From an uncultured Prochlorococcus sp. (GTDB lineage: Bacteria > Cyanobacteriota > Cyanobacteriia > PCC-6307 > Cyanobiaceae): a DNA stretch of 22,870 bases. The notes under the pieces are model-generated. The model saw only the letters and a program-made list of their open reading frames with translations. It did no database searches and was not told the origin of the DNA. The translations under genes were made by a program, and so were the position numbers. The DNA is taken from NCBI GenBank assembly GCA_902578845.1, contig CACHEM010000013.1:1-22870 (forward strand), read 5' to 3'. How positions within the stretch are numbered: position 1 is the stretch's first letter; each line of letters begins with the position of its first letter. Shown here piece after piece: positions 15,722-22,870 of the stretch.

Positions 15722-17127
15722 TCAGTATGAAAACTACCTTCCTTATCAATTCTTTCATATGTATGAGAGCCAAAACAATCTCTCATTGCCTGAACCAGGT
15801 TCTGAGGAAGTCTATTAGTTTTATAACTATTCAAATAATCTAGGGTACTGGATAGACATGGTACTGGTATACCAGCTTTTGTGGATAAAGAAACAACTTT
15901 AGCTAAGTTATCTAATCTTGTCGCAATTTCATTATTGAACCAATCATCAAAAATTAAATTTTTTAGATTAGGATCTTTGGTATAAGCATCTTGAATTTTA
16001 CTTAATAGTTTTGATCTAATTATGCAACCACCTTTCCAAATTTGAGCAATTGACGGCATATTCAAACTGTAGTTATATACTGCAGATGCTTCTCTTAAAA
16101 TGTCCATACCCTGGGCATAACTAGCAATTGTGGCAAGGACTACAGCATCAAATAAAGGTTTCATTCCATCTGATATATTACCTAAATCAAAAGCCTCTAT
16201 CTCTTTAGATGGAAGAGTTTTTTCAATCTCACTACGTTGCTCTTTTAAAGAACTCATTACTCTTGCATTTAAAGATGCATAAATAGTTGGGACTGATACC
16301 CCCAGTTCTAGAGCACTTACAACAGTCCATAACCCTGTACCTTTCTGGCCAGCTTTATCTAATATTTTTTCCACGACATCATCTCCAGTTATCTCATCTT
16401 TTGTAGATAGACAAATCTCTGTTATCTCAACAAGATAAGAAGCTAATTCATCAGTATTATTCCAAATACCAAATACCTCAGACATTTGCTGACCGTTCAT
16501 ACCTTTGACTCTCTTCATAAGGTCATAAGCTTCTGCAAGTATTTGTTCAATTCCATATTCAATTCCGTTATGAACAGTTTTCACAAAATGACCTGAACCT
16601 CCTGGTCCAATATATGCAACACATGGTCCGTCTTCAACTTTGGCAGCCATTTTTGTTAATAAGCTTTCTATTGCATCATATGAAGCCTTAGTACCACCGG
16701 GCATCATACTTGGACCCTCTAAAGCTCCTTTAGCCCCTCCAGAGACTCCCATCCCAATGTATCCAAAACTTTTACTTTCAAGAGTATTCACCCTTCTTTC
16801 TGTATCTTTAAATTGAGAGTTGCCTCCATCTATTAATAAATCTCCTTCCTCGAGATATCCAGAAATATTATCAATGACAGCATCCGTTGCGGGCCCAGCT
16901 TTTACCATCATTAGAATTCTTCTAGGTCTCTCTAGCTTATTAACAAATTCTTGAAGAGTTTCAGCTCCTTCTATATTCTTCCCAAGGCCACGACCTTGTA
17001 AAAATTCTTCGGTTTTTGAGTAAGTCCTATTAAAAACTACACTAGAAAATCCATTTCTCTCTGCGTTAAGAACTAAATTTTCGCCCATAACACCAAGACC
17101 TATTAAACCAAAATGTGCCTTGGACAT
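15709..17127 (-). CDS. gnd: 6-phosphogluconate dehydrogenase, decarboxylating
   Basis: Gnd oxidises and decarboxylates 6-phosphogluconate to ribulose 5-phosphate with NADP+, the main NADPH-yielding step in the dark. The 472 residues are full length. HFGLIGLGVMGENLVLNAER is the dinucleotide fold, with Asn-Arg-Thr at 33-35 as in NADP-using enzymes. LIDGGNSQFKDTERR, GVSGGAKGALEGPSMMPGG and HFVKTVHNGIEYG hold the substrate and catalytic residues (the lysine and asparagine of KTVHNG). IWKGGCIIRS and SAQR-equivalent SHTYERID close the C-terminal tail. The TGA overlaps the pgl start. A 95-base gap separates it from glgC upstream. The pathway's first enzyme, glucose 6-phosphate dehydrogenase, is not in the window. 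Confidence 0.96.
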   Translation of the reverse strand: MSKAHFGLIGLGVMGENLVLNAERNGFSSVVFNRTYSKTEEFLQGRGLGKNIEGAETLQEFVNKLERPRRILMMVKAGPATDAVIDNISGYLEEGDLLIDGGNSQFKDTERRVNTLESKSFGYIGMGVSGGAKGALEGPSMMPGGTKASYDAIESLLTKMAAKVEDGPCVAYIGPGGSGHFVKTVHNGIEYGIEQILAEAYDLMKRVKGMNGQQMSEVFGIWNNTDELASYLVEITEICLSTKDEITGDDVVEKILDKAGQKGTGLWTVVSALELGVSVPTIYASLNARVMSSLKEQRSEIEKTLPSKEIEAFDLGNISDGMKPLFDAVVLATIASYAQGMDILREASAVYNYSLNMPSIAQIWKGGCIIRSKLLSKIQDAYTKDPNLKNLIFDDWFNNEIATRLDNLAKVVSLSTKAGIPVPCLSSTLDYLNSYKTNRLPQNLVQAMRDCFGSHTYERIDKEGSFHTEWMK

Positions 17128-17222
17128 AAAAAATTAAAAAACTCAATAAATACAGTGTGCCTGCATCTCAACAAAATTGCTCAAAAAAAATACTTATGTC
17201 AGCGAAAAATGATGGAAAAGAA

Positions 17223-18518
17223 TTAAATAACAGTTCCGTTTGCAATAGTTGCATTTTTAACTACTACAACAATTCCATTTCTGATATAAAAGCCTAATTC
17301 TGGCTTATCTGCTTCTTCTACTCGATCTTTATTAATGATCACGACATTATCGCCAATTCTTGTATTCTTATCAAGAATTGCTCTTTTTACAGTAGTCCCT
17401 TCACCTACTCCAAGAGGCGTTCCGCCCCCTTTTCTTAATTCAATCCTCTCTTCAGGGGATTCAAAGAAATCGGCTCCCATAACAAGAGTATCCTCAAGAA
17501 CCGAGTCACTTTCAATCCTGCTTCTTACACCTAAAACACAATGTAAAATACTGCATGACTTCAAGATTGTGCCTTCACAAACAATTGAATCAGTAATTTG
17601 AGCATCTACAAGTTTAGAAGGAGGTAAAAATCTAGGTCTCGTATAAATTGGAAATTTCTCATCATAAAAACTAAATGGAGGTTTTGGTTGCTCAGTCAAT
17701 GCAAGGTTGGACTCAAAGAATGCCCCAATTGTGCCGATATCTTCCCAATAATCATCGAATACATAACTTTTAAGAGTATCCCCTCTATTGAGGGCTTCTG
17801 GAATTATGTCCTTACCAAAATCCGTATAATTAGGAAATTTATTTAGAAGATCGAAAAGAGTATTTCTGCTAAAAACGTAAATCCCCATAGAGGCTAGATA
17901 TGGTTTTTCTGCAGCTGACTGCTTACTTAATCCAAATTTTGAAGTATCTACTGCCATAGCCTTCAACTTCTCTCCAGTAGGCTTTTCACTAAATTCTTTT
18001 ATATTTCCTACTTCATCGGTTCTCATTAGGCCAAAACCTTCTGCTTGAGTTTCATCAACTGGCAAAGCTGCAACAGTTAAATCGGCACCATTATTTCTAT
18101 GATGTTGAACAAATAAACTGTAGTCCATTCTATACAGTTGATCACCTGACAATATTAAATATTCATCAACATCCCATTCTTGAAATAACCATTGGTATTT
18201 TCTTACAGCATCAGCAGTACCTTCAAACCACTTCGGACTATCAGGAGTCTGTTGTGCAGCTAAAACCTCCACAAATCCTTGGCCAAAAGGGCCATTTAAA
18301 TTATAGGTTCTTCCTATATGTCTATTAAGAGATGCACTATTGAACTGGGTCAATACGTACATTTTTTCAATGCCTGAATTTATACAATTACTAATCGGAA
18401 TATCTATCAAACGATACTTACCTGCCAATGGCACAGCAGGTTTAGCCCTCATTTTTGTTAGAGGGTAAAGTCTAGAACCTTTTCCTCCTCCGAGGATTAT
18501 GGCCAACACACGCTTCAT
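17223..18518 (-). CDS. glgC: glucose-1-phosphate adenylyltransferase (ADP-glucose pyrophosphorylase)
   Basis: GlgC makes ADP-glucose from glucose 1-phosphate and ATP, the committed step of glycogen synthesis. The 431 residues match cyanobacterial enzymes. The nucleotide site is [28 protein letters not shown] (written in parts: [12 protein letters not shown], then [10 protein letters not shown]). [44 protein letters not shown] and FSEKPTG, which holds the glucose-1-phosphate-binding lysine, follow in order. The C-terminal half is a beta-helix domain, with [11 protein letters not shown] and the end [23 protein letters not shown], where activator (3-phosphoglycerate) lysines of the family lie. 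It sits alone on the strand, with 130 bases upstream, next to the oxidative pentose phosphate genes. Confidence 0.96.
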   Translation of the reverse strand: MKRVLAIILGGGKGSRLYPLTKMRAKPAVPLAGKYRLIDIPISNCINSGIEKMYVLTQFNSASLNRHIGRTYNLNGPFGQGFVEVLAAQQTPDSPKWFEGTADAVRKYQWLFQEWDVDEYLILSGDQLYRMDYSLFVQHHRNNGADLTVAALPVDETQAEGFGLMRTDEVGNIKEFSEKPTGEKLKAMAVDTSKFGLSKQSAAEKPYLASMGIYVFSRNTLFDLLNKFPNYTDFGKDIIPEALNRGDTLKSYVFDDYWEDIGTIGAFFESNLALTEQPKPPFSFYDEKFPIYTRPRFLPPSKLVDAQITDSIVCEGTILKSCSILHCVLGVRSRIESDSVLEDTLVMGADFFESPEERIELRKGGGTPLGVGEGTTVKRAILDKNTRIGDNVVIINKDRVEEADKPELGFYIRNGIVVVVKNATIANGTVI

Positions 18519-18648
18519 TCAATCTAATGGAGGTAGATATACAATTATTTAAAGTAACTGATTATGGGCATATTTAGAAATACAAATGGTCAGTTTACAA
18601 AGGTATTTCGATAAATCACTGGAAAAACTTAATATAAATCGAAAAAAG

Positions 18649-19959
18649 TTAGTTATTTTTATCCTCTTCTACCAAAGAAAACAATTTTTCAACGATTTTC
18701 AAAGAAACTTGTCTTTCTTCTCTTGATTGAGGACTTCTCAACTTGGTGACCGGCGTATGAAGTATTTTATTAATTATTCCTTTAGTCAGAGCTTCCACAA
18801 CTTTTCTTTCTCTAGCCGAAAAATCAGGTCCCATTCTGCTAAGTGCTTTTTGCAATTCCTCTTTTCTAATTAACTCCAAATCTGATCTAAGTTTATTAAT
18901 TACTGGAACGGCCTCTAAACTTGCCCACCATTCTAGAAAAATGATTCTTTCTTCTTCTACTAAAGATTCCGCTTCCTTTGCTATTTTCTGTCTAAATTCT
19001 TGATTTCTTGAAACGACCTCTTGTAAGTCATCAACATCAAATGATTTTACAAATTCATGTTGTTTGACATCATTAGATATATTTCTCGGTACGCCAATAT
19101 CGATAAATTTAAGTCTATTACTCAAATTTATTTTTTCAATTTTTGTGAGATCAATAATTGGCTCTTCAGAAGCAGTACTGGTGAAAACAAGCGAAGATAA
19201 TGATATGTTTTCTTCTAATTCGTTTAACCCTTTACAAACAATCTCTAAATCAGGGAAATCTTGAGCAAGATTTAATGCTCTATCAATATTTCTATTTAAA
19301 AGGATAAGTTTATGACATCCTTTTGATTTTAAATGAGTTATTAAAAGCCTACTCATTCGTCCGGCGCCAACTACAAGAACGTTCTCTGATTCCAAACTTA
19401 CAAGAGTATCAAAACCCTTTTCTTGTCCAATTTTTAATTGAGCTAGTTCTACCGCTGCTGAACTGATTGACACAGCTCCAGTTCCTAAATTTGTTTCGGA
19501 TCTTACTTTTTTACCTGTACTAACTGATTGAGTTAATAATCTATTAAGAATTGGTCCAGTAGATTGATTCTCTTGACCTAATCTCATCATTTTTTTTACC
19601 TGCGAAAGGATTTGTCCTTCCCCTAAAACGAGGCTATCGAGTCCTGCAGAGACTTTCATCAAATGCAAAACTGCTTCTTCCTGTCTAAAGCAAAAAAGAT
19701 GTGGATTTAAATCTTCAAAAATAATTCCAGAATATTCTGATATGAATTCTTTAATAGATGAAATTCCAGTATTTTTATCCTTTACTAACGCATATATTTC
19801 CAGCCTATTACAAGTACTTAAAATTGACACCTCTAATACATCAGAGAAAGCTTTTAATGCTTTCAATGACTCTGTTATGGATTGGTCAGGAATACTTAAC
19901 TTCTCACGCACTTCGACAGGTGCCGTGCGATGACTCAGTCCGACGACAACAATATGCAT
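18649..19959 (-). CDS. hemA: glutamyl-tRNA reductase
   Basis: HemA reduces glutamyl-tRNA to glutamate 1-semialdehyde, the first committed step towards chlorophyll, haem and phycobilins. The 436 residues are full length. MHIVVVGLSHRTAPVEVREKL is the family start, catalytic Cys50 lies in ILSTCNRLEIYAL, and GEGQILSQVK and the helix with SETNLGTGAVSISSAAVELA follow. The NADPH site is VLVVGAGRMSRLLITHLKSKG. The C-terminal dimerisation helices contain FLEWWASLEAVPVINKLRSDLELIR. The ATG is 18 bases after the glpX stop, so the two are probably on one transcript, joining carbon fixation with pigment synthesis. The downstream 130-base gap to glgC holds no recognisable hairpin. Confidence 0.97.
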   Translation of the reverse strand: MHIVVVGLSHRTAPVEVREKLSIPDQSITESLKALKAFSDVLEVSILSTCNRLEIYALVKDKNTGISSIKEFISEYSGIIFEDLNPHLFCFRQEEAVLHLMKVSAGLDSLVLGEGQILSQVKKMMRLGQENQSTGPILNRLLTQSVSTGKKVRSETNLGTGAVSISSAAVELAQLKIGQEKGFDTLVSLESENVLVVGAGRMSRLLITHLKSKGCHKLILLNRNIDRALNLAQDFPDLEIVCKGLNELEENISLSSLVFTSTASEEPIIDLTKIEKINLSNRLKFIDIGVPRNISNDVKQHEFVKSFDVDDLQEVVSRNQEFRQKIAKEAESLVEEERIIFLEWWASLEAVPVINKLRSDLELIRKEELQKALSRMGPDFSARERKVVEALTKGIINKILHTPVTKLRSPQSREERQVSLKIVEKLFSLVEEDKNN

Positions 19960-19977
19960 AAAATCAAAAGTGAATTT

Positions 19978-20979
19978 TTAAAGGCTGATACTCTTAGCAC
20001 CATCTTTTATATGGACAGTATTTGTGAACCTTGCAGTACTATCTAATGTACTAATAACTAAACTACTTGTTCTAACACAATCCCTTTCAAATTTAACTCC
20101 GTCAAATAATAATCCATCAGTTATTCCACTTCCAGCGAAAACAACATTTTCTCCCGATGCCAATTCATTTGCTTCATAGATTTTATCTATATCTGTTATG
20201 CCCATTTCATTAAGACGTTTTATATTTCCTTCTTTTGTGTAATCAGCCCATTCAGAAGTTTGAGCGATTGCCGGATCATAAACTAGTTGACCTTGAAAGT
20301 GTCCGCCGAGAGCTCTCATTGCGGCGGCTGAGATAACACCCTCTGGAGCTGCACCTATACCCATCAAGCAATGTGTTCCAGTTCCTGCAAAACCGCATGC
20401 AATAGCAGCTTGAACATCACCATCAGAAATCGGTTGTACTTTTGCACCACATCCTCGAATCTCTTTAATTAAATCTTTATGTCTAGTTCTATCCATTACA
20501 ACTACAGTAAGCTCATCAATAGAAAGACCCAAGCAATCACTTAGTATCTTCAAGTTTTCAGTAGCTGAATTTCTAATATCTACTTTACCTTTGGCCGCAG
20601 GAGGCGCTGCTAATTTGTTCATGTAAAAATCAGGCGCATTAAAAAGACCACCCGTATTAGAGGCAGCCAAAACCGCCATAGAACCTCTTTGATTATTCGC
20701 ACAAAGATTTGTTCCTTCACAAGGATCTACTGCAAAGTCAACCCCTGGGCCATTTCCACTACCAACATCTTCACCTATATAAAGCATAGGTGCTTCATCT
20801 CTTTCACCTTCTCCAATAACAATTTTCCCTTTCATTTCAATTTTGCCCATTCGCAATCTCATTGCTTCTACAGCTGCAGCATCAGCTTCATCTTTTTGAC
20901 CAAGTCCTGTTAGTTTTGCTGAGGCAATAGCTGCTTGCTCGACAACTTCGAGAATTTCTTGAATTAAAGTTTGATTCAC
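19978..20979 (-). CDS. glpX: class II fructose-1,6-/sedoheptulose-1,7-bisphosphatase
   Basis: In cyanobacteria this GlpX-family enzyme removes the 1-phosphate of both fructose 1,6- and sedoheptulose 1,7-bisphosphate in the Calvin cycle. The 333 residues are full length. The metal ligands known from E. coli GlpX fall at the same numbers: Asp33 (QKDEADAAA), Glu57 ([11 protein letters not shown]), Asp85 and Glu88 (VDPCEGT). [12 protein letters not shown] and [14 protein letters not shown] are further family motifs. The start is GTG at 20979, chosen because the family N-terminus ([21 protein letters not shown]) begins there. It is the first gene of a probable glpX-hemA transcript and diverges from rpe across a 187-base gap that contains a perfect palindrome. 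Confidence 0.96.
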   Translation of the reverse strand: MNQTLIQEILEVVEQAAIASAKLTGLGQKDEADAAAVEAMRLRMGKIEMKGKIVIGEGERDEAPMLYIGEDVGSGNGPGVDFAVDPCEGTNLCANNQRGSMAVLAASNTGGLFNAPDFYMNKLAAPPAAKGKVDIRNSATENLKILSDCLGLSIDELTVVVMDRTRHKDLIKEIRGCGAKVQPISDGDVQAAIACGFAGTGTHCLMGIGAAPEGVISAAAMRALGGHFQGQLVYDPAIAQTSEWADYTKEGNIKRLNEMGITDIDKIYEANELASGENVVFAGSGITDGLLFDGVKFERDCVRTSSLVISTLDSTARFTNTVHIKDGAKSISL

Positions 20980-21023
20980 AATTAAATTTTGAGGATTTTC
21001 TTAAAGGTTTTGAGTATGATCTC

Positions 21024-21044
21024 ATAAAAAATGTCATTTTTTAT
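21024..21044. promoter_or_regulatory. perfect palindrome in the glpX-rpe divergent region
   Basis: ATAAAAAATG (21024-21033) and CATTTTTTAT (21035-21044) are exact inverted repeats of ten bases with one T between them. Just to the left is a second small inverted repeat, TGAG (21011-21014) and CTCA (21021-21024). The palindrome lies 45 to 65 bases before the glpX GTG and about 120 bases before rpe. It could be an operator for a dimeric regulator of two Calvin-cycle genes, or an AT-rich hairpin. No protein is implied by the sequence. Confidence 0.4.
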
Positions 21045-21108
21045 AAGAATTATTATGCTAGTAAGCTTTTTTTAACTCTTTACAGGTGATACTTTATCAG
21101 GCCGTGAC

Positions 21109-21139
21109 TTGAAATTAGGAATAAACAACTAAATATAGT
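21109..21139 (+). promoter_or_regulatory. candidate promoter of rpe
   Basis: TATAGT at 21134-21139 matches the -10 consensus at five of six positions and lies 27 bases before the rpe ATG. TTGAAA at 21109-21114 is a fair -35 with a long spacer of 19. The -10 is the stronger part. Confidence 0.4.
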
Positions 21140-21166
21140 ATCTTTATTAAATATTTTAAAAATTAA

Positions 21167-21925
21167 ATGACTGAGTCAAATCAAACAAATTTAGCTGGTG
21201 TTAATAGACCAATCCAAATAATTCCTTCAGTTTTACCAGCAGATTGGGCAAATATGGGGGCATGTGTGAAAGAGCTCGAGGAAGCTGGGGTAGATAGAAT
21301 TCAATTTGATGTAATGGATGGGAATTTCGTGCCAAATCTTACATTCGGTCCTGAAATGATTGCGGCGTGCAGGAAATATTGCAATGTCCCTTTTGAAACT
21401 CAATTAATGGTTAGTCAATACAACTGCGAAACCATGCTTGAATCTTATGTAAACGCCACAAAAGGGACGAATGGTGAACCAGGAGTAGTAATAGCTCATG
21501 CCGAAGCAAATATTCATTTGCATAGAGTTCTTGGGAGAATAAGAGATTTAGGAGGATCTCCTTCTGTTGCATTAAACCCTCATACTCCTTTTGAAATGAT
21601 TAAAAACATTATGGATATGGTTGATCATGTTTTAGTTATGACAGTTAATCCAGGCTTTGGTGGACAAGCTTATATACCAACAATGCTTAATAAAATCAGA
21701 GAAATAAGAAAATTTGTTATCGAAAAAAACTTAAATGTAGATATTGAAGTTGATGGGGGAATAAAAGCAAATTGGACTATTTCACAATGTGCAGATGCTG
21801 GAGCTAATTGTTTTATTGCAGGTAGTGGAATGTTTGCTTACCCAACATTAAAAGAGGGATGTGATGACTTGAGAAAAGTTGCACAAGAAGCTCAAAAGGG
21901 AAATGTTCTTTCTGAACCTCAATAA
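21167..21925 (+). CDS. rpe: ribulose-phosphate 3-epimerase with altered metal site
   Basis: Rpe interconverts ribulose 5-phosphate and xylulose 5-phosphate in the Calvin and pentose phosphate pathways. The 252-residue TIM barrel has IIPSVLPADWANMG, FDVMDGNFVPNLTFGP, the phosphate loop MTVNPGFGGQAY and EVDGGI, which fit the family. Two of the four usual metal ligands are changed. The histidine two places before the DVMDG aspartate is Gln46 (RIQFDVMDG), and the histidine of the usual DxHLM motif is Gln79 (FETQLMV). The two aspartates are kept (Asp48 and about Asp196). VIAHAEANIHLHR adds histidines where most Rpe have V-E-A. The insert NATKGTNGEPG at about 105-115 is also unusual. The gene is beside glpX and no other candidate lies in the window, so a genuine but divergent Rpe is likely. 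Confidence 0.88.
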   Translation: MTESNQTNLAGVNRPIQIIPSVLPADWANMGACVKELEEAGVDRIQFDVMDGNFVPNLTFGPEMIAACRKYCNVPFETQLMVSQYNCETMLESYVNATKGTNGEPGVVIAHAEANIHLHRVLGRIRDLGGSPSVALNPHTPFEMIKNIMDMVDHVLVMTVNPGFGGQAYIPTMLNKIREIRKFVIEKNLNVDIEVDGGIKANWTISQCADAGANCFIAGSGMFAYPTLKEGCDDLRKVAQEAQKGNVLSEPQ

Positions 21926-21931
21926 ATATTC

Positions 21932-21953
21932 TGGGAGATTAACAAATCACCCA
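21932..21953. terminator. weak hairpin between convergent rpe and ccsA
   Basis: TGGGAGAT (21932-21939) and ATCACCCA (21946-21953) pair with one internal mismatch around a six-base loop. It begins seven bases after the rpe stop and overlaps the ccsA stop codon (21947-21949). No T tract follows on either strand, so termination by this hairpin is uncertain. Confidence 0.3.
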
Positions 21954-22870
21954 AATATCCAGCCATAACTATGTAACCCTATTCCTAAAAAATTAACTCC
22001 TAAATAACATACTAAAACTACTAAAAAGCCTGTAGATGCTAATAATGCCGGTCTACGTCCTTGCCAACCCTTGCTTATTCTCATATGCAGATAAGCGGCA
22101 TAAAACAACCATGAGATAAATGCCCATGTTTCTTTTGGATCCCAACTCCACCATGTGCCCCAAGCTTCATTAGCCCAAACCGCACCTGAAATTAAACCAA
22201 GAGTTAAAAGAACAAAGCCAATTAATATAGAACGATAACTTAATGTATCTAATTCTTCTGAATGAGAAAATTCAATAGGTTCAACTAAATCATTTACAGA
22301 ATAGCTATTTGAAAGTTTAAATCCTCCTATACCTGTAGAACTACTTCTGATTTGAAGCGGCTTATTTTTATTAATAAACAAAACGGACATTGAAAGTAAA
22401 GAACCTATTATTAATGCTGCATAACTAAGCATTACGACACTAACATGCATTACTAACCAACTAGACCTTAAAGCTGGAACTAGGTTGGACGATAATTTCA
22501 AATCCTCAGGTAACACAAAACAAGCAAAAGCCACAGTCAGTAACTCAATAGGTATAGCAATTGAGGGAATTATTGGAGCTTGGTACTCTCTTTCAACCAA
22601 TAGTTGACCTAATGTGATACCCCAGGTAAGGAAATAAAGAGATTCATACAAATTGCTAATAGGAAAGTGCCCAGAAATTGACCACCTAAAAAGTAATTGT
22701 AATGTTATTAATAAGTTCACTAAAATCGTTATAAGTCTTACAGCAGAAGAAGACTTTTTTTTAAAAACTGCACCCAAAGATATTGGTAAGTTAATTAATA
22801 AAAAATAAAAAACCAAAAGACCTAAAACTGAAACTGGTTCATATATTAAATTTTTAAAAAAATTATCTAG
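21947..22870 (-). CDS. ccsA: cytochrome c biogenesis protein CcsA (Ycf5/ResC), 5' end outside the window
   Basis: CcsA, with CcsB, moves haem across the thylakoid or plasma membrane and attaches it to apocytochromes c (System II). The haem-handling tryptophan motif is clear: EAWGTWWSWDPKETWAFISW. Hydrophobic segments cover most of the chain, and conserved histidines lie in WLVMHVSVVMLSYAAL and YLHMRISKGWQGRR. The frame stays open past the TTG at 22816 to the window edge, adding FFKNLIYEPVSVLGLL, which looks like the normal CcsA N-terminus. The true start is therefore at or beyond 22870, and at least 307 residues are encoded. A polar loop of about 35 residues (FKLSNSYSVNDLVEPIEF and neighbours) is present before the last segments, as in cyanobacterial members. 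It is convergent with rpe. Confidence 0.95.
   Translation of the reverse strand, partial: LDNFFKNLIYEPVSVLGLLVFYFLLINLPISLGAVFKKKSSSAVRLITILVNLLITLQLLFRWSISGHFPISNLYESLYFLTWGITLGQLLVEREYQAPIIPSIAIPIELLTVAFACFVLPEDLKLSSNLVPALRSSWLVMHVSVVMLSYAALIIGSLLSMSVLFINKNKPLQIRSSSTGIGGFKLSNSYSVNDLVEPIEFSHSEELDTLSYRSILIGFVLLTLGLISGAVWANEAWGTWWSWDPKETWAFISWLFYAAYLHMRISKGWQGRRPALLASTGFLVVLVCYLGVNFLGIGLHSYGWIFG

Noticed and set aside
18519..18648. Possible small RNA or promoter in the 130-base gap between hemA and glgC
   Set aside because: No hairpin with T tract and no good -10/-35 pair was found; only that it must hold the glgC start signals can be said.
1..22870. Mobile element, phage, defence or toxin-antitoxin system
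   Set aside because: Every gene with recognisable motifs is a core metabolic or photosynthetic gene, composition is even throughout, and no direct repeats, integrase, transposase or tRNA attachment site is visible.

Overview
The window is a gene-dense, AT-rich stretch (about one third G+C by eye) of a marine picocyanobacterium. It most resembles a high-light-adapted Prochlorococcus. The grounds are cyanobacterial genes (CcsA-type cytochrome c assembly, a GlpX-type fructose/sedoheptulose bisphosphatase, a lumenal pentapeptide protein) together with the alpha-cyanobacterial pattern of Calvin-cycle enzymes: a proteobacterial-type phosphoribulokinase and a eukaryote-type class I aldolase placed directly upstream of a class II aldolase. 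Strain and ecotype cannot be decided from the sequence alone. I see no tRNA, rRNA, CRISPR array, insertion sequence, integrase, phage or defence gene.

Layout. Plus strand 1-8441: the 3' part of proB (broken by a one-base frameshift), lpxD and leuB in a tight run; prk alone; accD with a small secreted protein and a Gfo/Idh/MocA oxidoreductase in a tight run; then class I and class II fructose-bisphosphate aldolase in tandem. Minus strand 8493-11309, read right to left: a lumenal pentapeptide protein, a CobW-type GTPase, a 54-residue zinc-knuckle protein that is easy to miss, purS and purQ. Plus strand 11373-14007: a degenerate uracil-phosphoribosyltransferase-like protein, a small membrane/coiled-coil protein and ilvD. 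Minus strand 14029-20979, read right to left: glpX-hemA, glgC, gnd-pgl, a CIA30-domain protein and a 128-residue unknown. Plus strand 21167-21925: rpe. Minus strand from 21947 to the window edge: ccsA, cut at its 5' end.

The unifying theme is central carbon metabolism. Prk, two aldolases, GlpX and Rpe belong to the Calvin cycle. Gnd and Pgl carry the oxidative pentose phosphate pathway used at night, and GlgC diverts carbon to glycogen. Around them are housekeeping genes for branched-chain amino acids (leuB, ilvD), fatty acid (accD), lipid A (lpxD), purines (purS, purQ), tetrapyrroles (hemA) and proline (proB).

Nothing here looks like a new multi-gene system. The points most worth a second look are the proB frameshift in an A run, the ribulose-phosphate epimerase with glutamine at two expected metal-binding histidine positions, the uracil-phosphoribosyltransferase homologue without a PRPP loop, the small DnaJ-like zinc-knuckle protein, and the tandem aldolases.
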